Positions 18,344 through 26,847 of a DNA stretch of 64,000 nucleotides are shown piece after piece (position 1 is the first letter of the stretch; every line of letters starts with the position of its first letter). The stretch covers positions 18,764 through 82,763 of the forward strand of contig NZ_BOOG01000035.1 of assembly GCF_016863115.1 (NCBI RefSeq), written 5' to 3'. A program made the translations under genes and the position numbers. This DNA comes from Sphaerimonospora thailandensis. GTDB taxonomy: Bacteria > Actinomycetota > Actinomycetes > Streptosporangiales > Streptosporangiaceae. The notes below the pieces were generated by a model, which had not been told where the DNA came from, ran no database searches, and worked only from the letters and a program-made list of their open reading frames with translations.

Positions 18344-18562
18344 GTGTCAAACGATAAAGCCACCGAGCCCGCTACGGCGTTCGCCGGGTGGCGGATCATG
18401 CGGAGCGACGTCGGACGCCTGTGGGCCAGCCGCGAGCAGCCGTTCCCCCCGGCGGCCGAGCAGGCGGGCGCCTACCGTACGGTCGACGGCGACGACCTCC
18501 GCGAACTGTGCCGCGCCATCGCCGAGCAGGAGAGCCTGGCCGAGCTGGCGGTGACCCAGTGA
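18344..18562 (+). CDS. Small acidic protein upstream of DUF6907 gene
   Basis: 72 residues from a GTG start with GTGAGG about 12 bases upstream. The middle carries W-R-I-M-R-S-D-V-G-R-L-W-A-S-R, and the C-terminus L-R-E-L-C-R-A-I-A-E-Q-E is helical. Such proteins accompany divergent XRE/TPR regulators in actinomycetes, but their role is unknown. Its stop overlaps the GTG of the next gene (GTGA), so the two are translationally coupled. Confidence 0.7.
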   Translation: MSNDKATEPATAFAGWRIMRSDVGRLWASREQPFPPAAEQAGAYRTVDGDDLRELCRAIAEQESLAELAVTQ

Positions 18563-18978
18563 CCGCGAACGACGTCAGGAGCCAGGCCGGAAACGACGCC
18601 GACGCTCACGGCACAAGCGGCGGCGGCGAACTCGTGGACGGCCCCGCCCCGGGCAACCGTGCAAAGCGGCCTCTCTCCAACCAGTCGTGCCCGCCCTGGT
18701 GTATGGAAGCCCACATCGACGAGCACCCCGGCGAGCGCATCCACAACGCCTGGATCCGGGCCGTCGACCTGAACGCCCTCCCCCTCCCCGGGCCTCCACA
18801 GCAACTGTGGCTCGACCTGTTCCTCGGCCCCGGAGACAAAGACCCGCGCGTCCACGTGCAGATCGACGACCGCTTCATCGCCGAGCTGACGGTGGCCGAA
18901 GCACGGGCCATCGGAACCCACCTCATCGGGATGGCCGCCCTCGGCGTCATGGAGATCCCCCCGACCTCGCCCGCCTGA
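18559..18978 (+). CDS. DUF6907 domain protein
   Basis: 139 residues from a GTG overlapping the previous stop. After a disordered Gly/Asn-rich leader of about 45 residues comes C-P-P-W-C-M-E-A-H (about 47-55), the characteristic Cys-x2-W-Cys and His pattern of DUF6907, then beta-rich sequence (W-L-D-L-F-L, V-H-V-Q-I-D-D) and a helix E-L-T-V-A-E-A-R-A-I. The Cys/His set suggests a metal site. Function is unknown; the neighbourhood with a divergent XRE/TPR regulator is typical. Confidence 0.75.
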   Translation: MTANDVRSQAGNDADAHGTSGGGELVDGPAPGNRAKRPLSNQSCPPWCMEAHIDEHPGERIHNAWIRAVDLNALPLPGPPQQLWLDLFLGPGDKDPRVHVQIDDRFIAELTVAEARAIGTHLIGMAALGVMEIPPTSPA

Positions 18979-19014
18979 CGACCCCGTGCGGCCGCATCCC
19001 ACCCAACGGCCCGT

Positions 19015-19330
19015 CTACCGGACAGCCCCTAACGGCAGGCGGGCCACGGCATGCAACTCGGGCGTCTGCTTCACCGGATACCTCTGGAGCCGAGTAGACG
19101 TCACTGACTGCCCCGCCAGCTCGTCGAGCGCAGCCGCTGCTGCCTCCATGTCGTCCGCGTCGTACGGCGCCGCGGGATCACGCCCCTTCGGCGGGCGGCT
19201 CCACAGCAGGAACGCCACGCCGTACTCACCGCCGCGATTGCACCGCCCCGCGCGCTGCACGATTGAGCTCCATGGCGCGACCTCGGTGAACAGCGTCCGG
19301 GACGTAATATCCACCCCCGCCGGCTCCACT
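19015..19330 (-). pseudogene. C-terminal remnant of a CRISPR Cas3 helicase
   Basis: An open frame (up to 19392) contains A-G-V-D-I-T-S-R-T-L-F-T-E-V-A-P-W followed by S-S-I-V-Q-R-A-G-R-C-N-R-G-G-E. This is the motif V/VI region of Cas3 helicases. The following segment (Y-D-A-D-D-M-E-A-A-A-A-A-L-D-E-L, then S-V-T-S-T-R-L-Q) is also Cas3-like and recalls the I-G (formerly I-U) type. The HD nuclease, Walker A and DEAH parts are absent; unrelated toxin-antitoxin DNA stands where they should be. The product, if made, could not be a helicase. Confidence 0.7.
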
Positions 19331-19489
19331 GGCGCGTGGACACTCGGAGGGTGTCCACACACCCAATGGAAGTCGCATCTACCGCAGACCAACCATGACC
19401 GGCCAAGCAGTACGAGATAGAGATCGCGAAACTGTTGTACGTCCTCGGCGGCCAGATCGTGAACCTGCCGACCCCGAGGTACGGGCTCA

Positions 19490-19561
19490 TCAAACGAAGC
19501 GGTTGAGGGGAGACCGCGACATCAGAGGCCGTTGGAGATTCTGATCGAGCAGGACCTTCAC
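19490..19561 (-). pseudogene. DUF5615 (PIN-like) toxin start, interrupted
   Basis: A GTG opens a 23-codon frame, V-K-V-L-L-D-Q-N-L-Q-R-P-L-M-S-R, then seven unrelated residues and TGA. The beginning matches DUF5615 PIN-like proteins, which start with a beta strand and the acidic L-L-D-Q-N-L motif. The frame is lost after codon 16. It follows the DUF433 gene, the usual partner order. Confidence 0.6.
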
Positions 19562-19580
19562 ACGCTCTCCGCCTGCGGGA

Positions 19581-19817
19581 GTAGATCTCACGCTGGATCA
19601 GGGAGAGGGCATAGCCGAGTGCCTGGCGGATGTCTTCGGGCTCGATGAAAGGGAACTCTTCGATGATGCGCTCGTCGTCCCAGCCGTTGACGTGCAGTTC
19701 CACCAGGTGCTCAGCTGTGAACCGGTACCCCCGGATACAGGGCTGGCCGCCCATCTTGCCCGGTTCCACGGTCAGGCGATCGAACCCAGGTACTGTCTGC
19801 GTCACGTGGGACGTCAT
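19581..19817 (-). pseudogene. DUF433 antitoxin with a frameshifted C-terminus
   Basis: From an ATG overlapping the stop of the RHH gene (ATGA), about 79 residues match DUF433: G-G-Q-P-C-I-R-G-Y-R-F near 23-33, then V-E-L-H-V-N-G-W-D-D-E-R-I-I-E-E-F-P near 39-56 and P-E-D-I-R-Q-A-L-G-Y-A near 60-70. Beyond codon 79 the frame runs on into unrelated sequence. The next frame would read L-P-Q-A-E-S-V and stop at a GTGTGA that overlaps the DUF5615 start, exactly as an intact pair would. One lost base near 19581 explains this. Confidence 0.65.
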
Positions 19818-20020
19818 TGAGCGAGGCGGTTGAGAAGGGACTGCCAGCGGTGGGAGGCTTCCACTGCCAGCTGATGGACCTCCTCGTCGCCGTCTGCACG
19901 GGCAAGGTACTCGCCGATCGCGGTAACGACGATCTCCGGCACGCTGCGGCCTTCTATCTCGGCCCGGCGATAGAGAGCCCTGGTCAGCTCGTGAGTCAGG
20001 TGAATGGTCATCATCCTCAC
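19814..20020 (-). CDS. Ribbon-helix-helix small protein
   Basis: 68 residues: M-T-I-H-L-T-H-E-L-T-R-A-L-Y-R-R-A-E near the N-terminus (a short strand then helix), S-V-P-E-I-V-V-T-A-I-G-E-Y-L (second helix), then an acidic linker and a further helix. This is the pattern of Arc/CopG-type DNA-binding antitoxins. Its stop overlaps the ATG of the DUF433 gene. Because the downstream genes are broken, it may now act only as a free regulator of its own promoter. Confidence 0.68.
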   Translation of the reverse strand: MRMMTIHLTHELTRALYRRAEIEGRSVPEIVVTAIGEYLARADGDEEVHQLAVEASHRWQSLLNRLAQ

Positions 20021-20133
20021 ACCACCTCCATGCTCGTGCAGGACAAGTCACGGAGAGCATATGGGTCCACACACGGCGTTGGCGGAGGTTTGACTGGTGG
20101 GAGAACGCTCAGACCACGGCCGCACAGTCGCCC

Positions 20134-20171
20134 TTCAAAGAAACGGAGGCGCCCGGTTGGGGCGCCCCCGT
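20134..20171 (-). terminator. Rho-independent terminator of ahpC-ahpD
   Basis: Read on the minus strand, ACGGGGGCGCC, a 7-base loop and GGCGCCTCCGT form an 11-bp stem with one mismatch, followed at once by TTCTTTG. It lies 23 bases beyond the ahpD stop. Confidence 0.75.
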
Positions 20172-20193
20172 TGGTGTGTCTCGTGAACCTGGA

Positions 20194-20727
20194 TCAGACC
20201 GTGGCCAGGGCGGTCTCGGCCTCGAGGGTCGTGGCGACGGCGTTGACGACCGCCGCGATCTTGATGGCCTCCTGGACCTGCTCACGGGACAGGCCCGCGG
20301 AGCGGACGACCTTCTCGTGGGACTCCAGGCACTGGCCGCAGCCGCCGATCGCGCTGACGGCGAGGCTCCACAGCTCGAAGTCGAGCTTGTCCACGCCCGG
20401 GTTGCCGATGACGGTCATCCGCAGCCTGGCCGGCATCGTGGCGTACTCGCCACCGATCAGGTGGGCCGAGCGGTAGTAGACGTTGTTCATCGCCATGATG
20501 CTCGCCGCGGCCTTGGCCGCAGTGTGCGCCTCGGCCGACAGGTGGTCGGCCGCCTCGTTCGACACCTCGGCGATCACCGGCTGGGACTTCGTCGCGACCG
20601 CCGTGGCGAGCAGCGTCCCCCACAGCTGCTGCTCGCTCAGCGACGAGGTGGTGACGAGCGATCCCAGGTTGAGCTTGATGTCCTTGGCGTACCCGGGCAG
20701 GGCGCCCTTGAGGTTGTCGATGGACAT
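20194..20727 (-). CDS. ahpD: Alkylhydroperoxidase AhpD
   Basis: 177 residues, the expected length. The redox motif [10 protein letters not shown] places Cys130, Cys133 and His137 as in the mycobacterial enzyme, which recycles AhpC together with the lipoamide system and has weak peroxidase activity of its own. The ATG abuts the ahpC stop, so the two are one operon, ended by the hairpin at 20134-20171. Confidence 0.94.
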   Translation of the reverse strand: MSIDNLKGALPGYAKDIKLNLGSLVTTSSLSEQQLWGTLLATAVATKSQPVIAEVSNEAADHLSAEAHTAAKAAASIMAMNNVYYRSAHLIGGEYATMPARLRMTVIGNPGVDKLDFELWSLAVSAIGGCGQCLESHEKVVRSAGLSREQVQEAIKIAAVVNAVATTLEAETALATV

Positions 20728-21281
20728 CAGGCGCCCGCCAGCAGCTTCTGGGCGTCGAGCGTCTCCTCACCCTTGTTCCAGTTGCACGGGCAGAGCTCGT
20801 CGGACTGGAGGGCGTCGAGGACCCGCAGGACCTCCTTCACGTTCCGGCCCACCGAACCGGCCGTGACCATGGTGAACTGGATCTCGTTGTTCGGGTCGAC
20901 GATGAAGGTGGCGCGCTGGGCGACGCCGTCCTCGCCGAGGACGCCCAGCTCCGACGTCAGCTCGCGCTTGATGTCGGACAGCATCGGGAACGGCAGCTCG
21001 CGCAGGTCGGGGTGGTTCTTGCGCCAGGCGTGGTGAACATATTCGGAGTCGACGGAGACGCCGAGCACCTGGGCGTCGCGGTCGGCGAACTCCTCGTTCA
21101 GCCGCCCGAACTCGGCGATCTCGGTCGGACAGACGAAGGTGAAGTCCTTCGGCCAGAAGAAGACGACGCGCCACTTGCCGTCGTAGGTCTTGTGGTTGAT
21201 CGTCTCGAACGCCTTATCAGAGTCGAGCGAGACACAGGCGGTGAGCTCGTACTCGGGGAACCGGTCACCCACGGTAAGCAT
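20727..21281 (-). CDS. ahpC: Alkyl hydroperoxide reductase AhpC (2-Cys peroxiredoxin)
   Basis: 184 residues. The peroxidatic Cys51 sits in D-F-T-F-V-C-P-T-E, and the C-terminal E-L-C-P-C-N-W carries two cysteines near 164 and 166, the arrangement of the actinobacterial AhpC that is reduced by AhpD. The enzyme reduces hydrogen peroxide, alkyl hydroperoxides and peroxynitrite. GAGGAGGGGGG lies just before the ATG. Divergent oxyR is 112 bases away, which predicts OxyR control. Confidence 0.95.
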   Translation of the reverse strand: MLTVGDRFPEYELTACVSLDSDKAFETINHKTYDGKWRVVFFWPKDFTFVCPTEIAEFGRLNEEFADRDAQVLGVSVDSEYVHHAWRKNHPDLRELPFPMLSDIKRELTSELGVLGEDGVAQRATFIVDPNNEIQFTMVTAGSVGRNVKEVLRVLDALQSDELCPCNWNKGEETLDAQKLLAGA

Positions 21282-21393
21282 ATGAATCCCCCCTCCTCTG
21301 GGACATTTTCATCCCAGACGCCGGATTTGTCCCCTTCAGATTGCCGGAACTACCATTGATATGAGAAATCGAGCAGTTGGACCAATCTGAGAG
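21282..21393. promoter_or_regulatory. ahpC/oxyR divergent control region
   Basis: The 112-base gap must hold both promoters and any OxyR site. An inverted repeat CTGGGA-N8-TCCCAG at 21298-21317 stands directly before the ahpC ribosome site. The oxyR side contains AT-rich DNA around 21350-21372, unusual for this genome. Neither can be assigned as the OxyR operator by sight. Confidence 0.5.
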
Positions 21394-22395
21394 GTGATCC
21401 CTATCAGTGAACCGCTCCCGACCATAGCCCAGCTGCGGGCGTTCCTGGCCGTGGCCGAGCATCTGCACTTCAGGGAGGCCGCTTCGGCCCTCCGCATGAG
21501 CCAGCCCGCCCTGTCCAGCGCGGTCGCCGCTCTGGAGGAGACCCTGCAGACCCGGCTGCTGGAGCGGACCACCAGGAAGGTGCTGCTCACGCCCGCCGGC
21601 AGGCGGGTGAGCGTGCACGCGGCCCGGGTCCTCGCCGATCTCGACGACCTGGTCGCCGATGTCGCCCGGACGCGGGAGCCGTTCAGCGGGCCGACCCACC
21701 TGGGCGTCATCCCGACCGTGGCACCCTACCTGCTGCCGCTGCTGCTGCCGATGTTCGCCAGGCGTTTCCCCCGCCTGAAGCTGATCGTCCAGGAGGCCAA
21801 GACCGAGACGCTCCTGGCGGAGGTGCGCGAAGGCCGGCTGGACATGGCGGTGCTCGCGCTGCCCACGGACGTGACCGGCCTGGCCGAGGAACCCCTCTAC
21901 GACGAGGACTTCCTGCTCGCCCTGCCCTGCGATCACCCGCTTGCGCGGGACGACGCGCCGCTGAGCCGGGACGCGCTGCAGGGGCTGGACATCGTGCTGC
22001 TCAACCAGGGTCACTGCCTGCGCGAGCAGGCCATCGACGTGTGCCGCGAGGTGGGCGTGCGGACCACGATGACGACGTACGCCACCAGCCTGCCGACACT
22101 GATCCAGCTCGTCTCCGGCGGTCTCGGCGTGACGCTCATCCCCGAGCTGGCGGCCCACGCGGAGATCGGTAAACCCCTCGGGCTGGCGCTGCGCCGCTTC
22201 GAGCGGCCGCCCGGCCGCCGGATCGGCCTGACCTACCGTGCCACCTCTCCCAGGGACGGGGAGTACGGCGAGCTCGCGGCCGCCATCCGTCTGGCGATCC
22301 AGGCCGAGCGCCTGCCGGTCCGCATCGTCGGGGAGGTCGTCACCGAGGGCGCCGACTGCGCGGCGTTGCCGCACGAGAGTTCCTTTACAAGGTAG
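21394..22395 (+). CDS. oxyR: OxyR-type LysR family peroxide sensor
   Basis: 333 residues from a GTG overlapping GAGAGG. The N-terminal HTH contains H-F-R-E-A-A-S-A-L-R-M-S-Q-P-A-L-S. The effector domain carries G-H-C-L-R-E-Q-A-I-D-V-C, the paired regulatory cysteines of OxyR at about 208 and 217, which form a disulfide on oxidation. Divergence from ahpC-ahpD confirms the assignment. OxyR activates ahpCD and often represses itself. About 20 C-terminal residues exceed the E. coli protein. Confidence 0.93.
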   Translation: MIPISEPLPTIAQLRAFLAVAEHLHFREAASALRMSQPALSSAVAALEETLQTRLLERTTRKVLLTPAGRRVSVHAARVLADLDDLVADVARTREPFSGPTHLGVIPTVAPYLLPLLLPMFARRFPRLKLIVQEAKTETLLAEVREGRLDMAVLALPTDVTGLAEEPLYDEDFLLALPCDHPLARDDAPLSRDALQGLDIVLLNQGHCLREQAIDVCREVGVRTTMTTYATSLPTLIQLVSGGLGVTLIPELAAHAEIGKPLGLALRRFERPPGRRIGLTYRATSPRDGEYGELAAAIRLAIQAERLPVRIVGEVVTEGADCAALPHESSFTR

Positions 22396-22396
22396 A

Positions 22397-23566
22397 TCAA
22401 CCGCCGAGGCGGCGCAGGCGGGTGACGGCCTCGCCGATGACCTCGTCCTTCTTGCAGAACGCGAACCTCAGGAAGTGCCGGCCGCGGGAGACGTTGTCGT
22501 AGAAGGCCTGGGTGGGGATGGCGACGACCCCGGCGAGCTCGGGCAGCCGCCGCGCCAGCTCCAGTCCGTCGTCGAAACCGAGCGGCCGGATGTCGGTCTG
22601 CACGAAATAGGTGCCGGCCGGGCGGAGCACCCCGAAGCCGGCCGACTCCAGACCGGTGATCAGCCGGTCCCGCTTGGCCTGCAGATCGGCCCGCAGCCCG
22701 TTGACCCAGTCCATCTCCTCGCGCAGGCCGTACGCCACCGCGAGCTGCCAGGGGGCGGCGGCGGTGAAGGTGAGGAACTGCTTGACCGCCTGCACGGCGG
22801 CGACCAGCGGCGCCGGAGCGCAGATCCAGCCGGTCTTCCAGCCCGTCACGCTGAACGACTTGCCCGCCGACGAAATCATGACGGTCCGCTCGCGCATGCC
22901 GGGCAGCGTGGCGAGCGGAACGTGCTCGACACCGTCGAAGGTCAGGTGCTCGTAGACCTCGTCGCTGATCGCGACCAGGTCGCGTTCCCGGCAGACCTCG
23001 GCGATGGCCTCCAGTTCCTGCCGGTTGAACACCGTTCCCGTCGGGTTGTGCGGTGAGTTGACCAGGACCGCCCGGGTACGCGGACCGACCGCCGCCGCCA
23101 GCTCCGCCGGGTCGAACGTGAACCGCCCGGCGTCCACGCGCAGCGTCACGGGCCGGCGTACGGCGCCCGCCAGCGCGACCGCGGCGGCGTAGGAGTCGTA
23201 GTAGGGCTCGAAGACGATGACCTCGTCCCCCGGCTCGCACAGGGCGAGCACGGCGGCGGCGATCGCCTCGGTGGCCCCGACCGTGACCAGCACCTCTCCG
23301 TCGGGGTCGTAGGCCAGGCCGTACCACTTCTCGCGGTGCTCGGCGACCGCCCGGCGCAGCTCGGGGACGCCGGGGCCGGGCGGGTACTGGTTGAATCCGT
23401 CGCGGACGGCCTCCACTGCGCGTTCCAGCATCCGCGCGGGTCCGTCGGTGTCCGGGAAACCCTGGCCGAGGTTGATCGAACCGGTCTCCACGGCCAGCTT
23501 GGTCATCGTCGCGAAGACGGTCGTGCCGAACTCGCGCATCCGCCGTACCAGAGGCTCGTCGCTCAC
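22397..23566 (-). CDS. PLP-dependent class I/II aminotransferase
   Basis: 389 residues from a GTG. N-S-P-H-N-P-T-G (about 175-182), S-D-E-V-Y-E-H-L (about 208-215) and the PLP lysine in S-S-A-G-K-S-F-S-V-T-G-W-K near 236 are present, as is R-F-A-F-C near the end. The fold matches the kynurenine/methionine aminotransferase and DapC-like group; actinobacterial annotation often calls it N-succinyldiaminopimelate aminotransferase, but the donor cannot be read from sequence. GATACT lies about 9 bases before the GTG with no ribosome site, suggesting a leaderless transcript. It is divergent from the amidase gene. Confidence 0.87.
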   Translation of the reverse strand: MSDEPLVRRMREFGTTVFATMTKLAVETGSINLGQGFPDTDGPARMLERAVEAVRDGFNQYPPGPGVPELRRAVAEHREKWYGLAYDPDGEVLVTVGATEAIAAAVLALCEPGDEVIVFEPYYDSYAAAVALAGAVRRPVTLRVDAGRFTFDPAELAAAVGPRTRAVLVNSPHNPTGTVFNRQELEAIAEVCRERDLVAISDEVYEHLTFDGVEHVPLATLPGMRERTVMISSAGKSFSVTGWKTGWICAPAPLVAAVQAVKQFLTFTAAAPWQLAVAYGLREEMDWVNGLRADLQAKRDRLITGLESAGFGVLRPAGTYFVQTDIRPLGFDDGLELARRLPELAGVVAIPTQAFYDNVSRGRHFLRFAFCKKDEVIGEAVTRLRRLGG

Positions 23567-23614
23567 GTGGGCCAGAGTATCGGCGGCGGCGACATAACCG
23601 GCACACTGTGAGGC

Positions 23615-24406
23615 ATGACCCGTGTAGCGCTCTGCCAGATCCCGGTCGTCCGCGAGCCGAAGACGAACCTCGAGACCGCCCGTGACGCCCTCGCCCGCGC
23701 CGCCGAGCAGGGCGCGGAGCTGGCCGTGTTCCCCGAGGCGACGCTGACGCGGTTCGGCGGCGGCGTGACCGAGACCGCCGAGCCGCTGGACGGTCCGTTC
23801 GTGTCGGGGCTCGCCGACGCGGCACGCGAACACGGCATCGCGGTCATCGCGGGCGTTTTCGAGCCGTCGGGGGACGGCAGGGTGTTCAACACGGCCGTCG
23901 CCCTCGACGCCGGCGGCCGGCTCGCCGCGGCCTACCGGAAGATCCACCTGTTCGACTCGTTCGGCGCCCGCGAGTCCGAGCTGGTCGCGCCCGGGGACGT
24001 CCCGGCCGTGGTCGAGCTGGCCGGGCTGCGGATCGGCCTGATCACCTGCTACGACGTGCGCTTCCCCGAGCTGGCGCGCGCGCTGGTCGACCGGGGCGCC
24101 GACGCGTTCGCGGTCATCGCCGCCTGGGGCGGCGGGCCGATGAAGGAGGAGCACTGGGTCACCCTGATCAGGGCCAGGGCCATCGAGAACACCACGTGGA
24201 CGATCGCGGTCGGCCAGGCGCCCACCCCCTCGGCCAAGGACGGGTTCGGCGTGGGCCGCAGCATGCTGGTCGACCCGATGGGGGTCGTACGGCACGACCT
24301 CGGCCCCGGCCACGCCGTACAGGTCGGGGAGATCGACCCCGCGGTCACAGCGAGCACGCGGGCGACCCTTCCGTGTCTGGACCACCGGAAGCTCAACAAA
24401 TCGTAA
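23615..24406 (+). CDS. Carbon-nitrogen hydrolase (nitrilase superfamily amidase)
   Basis: 263 residues with the Glu-Lys-Cys catalytic triad: Glu41 (F-P-E-A-T), Lys109 (Y-R-K-I-H-L-F) and Cys145 (L-I-T-C-Y-D-V-R-F-P-E). Length and motifs are those of the Nit/omega-amidase-like branch, which hydrolyses alpha-ketoglutaramate or deaminated glutathione among others. Being back to back with an aminotransferase suggests metabolite repair or a transaminase/omega-amidase pairing; this is inference. Confidence 0.88.
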   Translation: MTRVALCQIPVVREPKTNLETARDALARAAEQGAELAVFPEATLTRFGGGVTETAEPLDGPFVSGLADAAREHGIAVIAGVFEPSGDGRVFNTAVALDAGGRLAAAYRKIHLFDSFGARESELVAPGDVPAVVELAGLRIGLITCYDVRFPELARALVDRGADAFAVIAAWGGGPMKEEHWVTLIRARAIENTTWTIAVGQAPTPSAKDGFGVGRSMLVDPMGVVRHDLGPGHAVQVGEIDPAVTASTRATLPCLDHRKLNKS

Positions 24407-24416
24407 ACTGATCCCC

Positions 24417-24875
24417 ATGAGTGAGCCAGAAGGCCGGAACCGGATGCTGAAGGTGATCCCGCCGAGGCTGCTCGTGCCGTATCTGTCGGGCCGGCGGACG
24501 ATCATCTCGGGGTACGTCTACCGCGAGCAGGACTGCGCGCGCCTCACCAGCCCGGCCGCCCTCGTCGAGGCGCTCGACCTGGGCTTCGACGGTTCGGAGC
24601 TGACCCCGGAAGTGCCCGAGCTGTACGTCATGCGGTGGTGCGCGCGGGACATCGACACCTACGTCGTGCCGTACGGCGAGCAGATGGGCGGGGATTGGAG
24701 CGATGCACCGCCGTTCACGGGCAACGGATTCACCACCTCGCGCGAGCACGTGGTGCCGCAGTTCCACACGATGCCGATGCCGATCCCGGCGGAAGCCGAG
24801 ATCGTGCACCTGACCGGCTCCGGCGAGCGCCGGTTCGCCGACTACGACGGGCTCACCTGGCGGCCGGCCGCATGA
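24417..24875 (+). CDS. Conserved hypothetical protein
   Basis: 152 residues, starting 10 bases after the amidase stop. Notable segments are P-R-L-L-V-P-Y-L-S-G-R-R-T near 16-28, M-R-W-C-A-R-D-I-D-T-Y near 72-82, and Q-F-H-T-M-P-M-P-I-P near 115-124. There is no signal peptide or membrane segment. Its stop overlaps the ATG of the next gene (ATGA). Family not recognised. Confidence 0.65.
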   Translation: MSEPEGRNRMLKVIPPRLLVPYLSGRRTIISGYVYREQDCARLTSPAALVEALDLGFDGSELTPEVPELYVMRWCARDIDTYVVPYGEQMGGDWSDAPPFTGNGFTTSREHVVPQFHTMPMPIPAEAEIVHLTGSGERRFADYDGLTWRPAA

Positions 24876-25345
24876 CCGGGACCGAGCGGGTCGAACCCGC
24901 GGGGCTGGGCTTCATCGCCGGCTACCGGAACCGGACCTTCGCCGCGGCGATCGGGCCCGGCGGCGACGACGTGGTGCTGTTCAGCGAATCGGCGGAGGAC
25001 GGCTTCACCCGCGCCGGGAGTTACTGGCGGCTGCGGGTGCAGCGGGCCGATCTGGAGTCGCTGACCCTGCTGCGCACGGTCGGCGCGTTCGGCGGCGAGC
25101 CGTGCCTGGTGCTCGACGAGGACGACGGCGACGGTGAGGGCGAGGAGGGCGGCCTGCACATCGCCTACCTCGGGCACAGCGGCACCCGGGCCGAGAACCT
25201 CGGCTACTGGCTCATCGACCACGGGGCCTACGAGGTCGTGGTGCCGCGCGAGGAGGTCCAGGCGATCCGCGTCGAACGCGTACCCGTGCCGACGACGCCG
25301 GCGAGCGGCGATCAGGAACTGGGTGACGAGCCCAGCGATCGGTAG
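24872..25345 (+). CDS. Conserved hypothetical protein
   Basis: 157 residues beginning at an ATG overlapping the previous stop. The chain is beta-rich with an acidic stretch D-E-D-D-G-D-G-E-G-E-E near 87-97 and ends in a disordered Pro/Asp tail. It is translationally coupled to the preceding unknown gene, so the two probably act together. Its 3' end overlaps the convergent carboxyltransferase gene by 34 bases. Family not recognised. Confidence 0.62.
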   Translation: MTGTERVEPAGLGFIAGYRNRTFAAAIGPGGDDVVLFSESAEDGFTRAGSYWRLRVQRADLESLTLLRTVGAFGGEPCLVLDEDDGDGEGEEGGLHIAYLGHSGTRAENLGYWLIDHGAYEVVVPREEVQAIRVERVPVPTTPASGDQELGDEPSDR

Positions 25346-26847
25346 CGGGCGAACCGGGCGGCGACGCGTTCCCGCGCCGGCTGCCCGAGCAGACCGATGA
25401 TCTCGTATTCGAGCGTCCTGGCCACCCGGCGGCAGAACTCCTCCGGCTCGACGGCCGCGTCCGGGCATTCCGGAACGATCCGGTCGACGATGCCGTCTCG
25501 CCTGAGGTCGGCCGCCCGCACGCCCTGGGCCGCGGCGATCCGCGGGGCGAAGTCCGTGGTCCGATGCATGATCGCCGAGGCGCCCTCGGGCGGGAGCGGG
25601 GACAGCCAGCCGTGCTGCGCGCAGACGACCCGGTCGGCGGGCAGCAGGGCCAGGGCGGCGCCGCCCGCGCCCTCCCCGAGCAGGAGGCAGACCGTGGGCG
25701 CTTCGAGCATGACCAGGTCGGCCAGCGAGCGGGCGATCTCGGCGGCCAGGCCCCCCTCCTCGGCCGCCTTCGACAGCGCCGCACCCGGCGTGTCGATGAC
25801 CGTCACCAGCGGGAGGCCCAACTCGGCGGCCAGGCGCATGCCGCGCCGGGCGACCCGCAGCCCGGCCGGGCCGAGCGGGCCCGCCACGCGCTGGCGCCCC
25901 CAGTCCTGGCCGAGCACGACGGCCGGAGCCGTACCGAACCGGGCGAGCGCGAGCAGCAGGCCGGGGTCCTCCTCGCCGGTCCCGGTGCCGTGCAGCGGGG
26001 TGACGTCGTGGGCGGCGAGCTTGAGCAGGGCCCGCACCCCGGGCCGGTCGTCGCGGCGCGACCGGGTGATCGCCTCCCAGGCCGGCACGTCGGCGTCCGC
26101 CTCCTCCGGCTCCGGGCCCCGATCCAGCTCGCTTGTGGGCGCGCACAGCACGGCGAGCGCCCGGATGGCCACCTCGCGGGCGTCCTCCGCCGACACCACC
26201 GCGTCCACGAGGCCGTTGGCGAACAGGTTCTCCGCGACCTGCACGCCCTCGGGGAACGGGTACCCGTACAGCGCCTCGAACACCCGAGGCCCGAGGAAGC
26301 CGATCAGCGCGCCGGGTTCGGCCGCCGTGACGTGGCCGAGCGAGCCCCACGAGGCGAACACCCCGCCGGTGGTCGGGTGGCGCAGATACACGACGTACGG
26401 CAGGCCGGCGGCGCGGTGGGCGGCCACCGCGGCGGTGATCTTCACCATCTGGGCGAAGGCCAGCGCGCCCTCCTGCATGCGGGTGCCGCCGCTGGCCGGC
26501 GCGGCCAGCAGCGGCAGCCGTTCGGCGGTGGCCCGCTCGACGGCCCTGACCAGCCGTTCGGCCGCCACCACCCCGATCGAGCCGGCCAGGAAGGAGAACT
26601 CGCAGGCCACGATCGCGACCCGGCGGCCGTCCAGCGTCCCCTCCCCGGTGATCACCGATTCGTCGTAACCGGTCCTGTCCCGGGCCGCCGCCAGTTCCTT
26701 CGCGTACGGCGAGCCGGGGGCGGCCCGGTCCACGGGCGGCTCGTCCCACGACTGCCACGAACCGGCGTCGAGGACCCGGGAGATCAGGGTGCGGGCATCC
26801 GGCCGATTCCCCCTTTCCGTACGGTTCATCCTCTCTGGCCGATTCAC
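25312..26847 (-). CDS. Acyl-CoA carboxylase carboxyltransferase, fused beta/alpha (AccDA-like)
   Basis: 511 residues. The N-terminal half (about 60-250) is crotonase-like and AccD-like, with S-G-G-T-R-M-Q-E-G and F-A-S-W-G-S-L-G-H-V. The C-terminal half (about 260-490) is AccA-like, with V-T-V-I-D-T-P-G-A near 352-360 and a glycine-rich G-E-G-A-G-G-A-A-L segment. The zinc-finger cysteines of AccD are absent. It should move CO2 between biotin and an acyl-CoA, or run in reverse as a decarboxylase component. The ATG overlaps the stop of the CoA-transferase gene (ATGA). No biotin carboxylase or BCCP gene is in the window. Confidence 0.82.
   Translation of the reverse strand: MNRPERMNRTERGNRPDARTLISRVLDAGSWQSWDEPPVDRAAPGSPYAKELAAARDRTGYDESVITGEGTLDGRRVAIVACEFSFLAGSIGVVAAERLVRAVERATAERLPLLAAPASGGTRMQEGALAFAQMVKITAAVAAHRAAGLPYVVYLRHPTTGGVFASWGSLGHVTAAEPGALIGFLGPRVFEALYGYPFPEGVQVAENLFANGLVDAVVSAEDAREVAIRALAVLCAPTSELDRGPEPEEADADVPAWEAITRSRRDDRPGVRALLKLAAHDVTPLHGTGTGEEDPGLLLALARFGTAPAVVLGQDWGRQRVAGPLGPAGLRVARRGMRLAAELGLPLVTVIDTPGAALSKAAEEGGLAAEIARSLADLVMLEAPTVCLLLGEGAGGAALALLPADRVVCAQHGWLSPLPPEGASAIMHRTTDFAPRIAAAQGVRAADLRRDGIVDRIVPECPDAAVEPEEFCRRVARTLEYEIIGLLGQPARERVAARFARYRSLGSSPSS

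Noticed and set aside
16584..20020. Integrated prophage or insertion element
   Set aside because: No integrase, transposase or phage structural gene, and no flanking direct repeats were found; only decayed toxin-antitoxin and cas sequence.
19330..20142. CRISPR array near the Cas3 remnant
   Set aside because: No direct repeats of 25-40 bases with spacers can be seen in the surrounding DNA.
21265..22374. 369-residue minus-strand frame across oxyR
   Set aside because: It is the mirror of a gene with clear LysR motifs and the regulatory cysteine pair; composition is non-coding-like.
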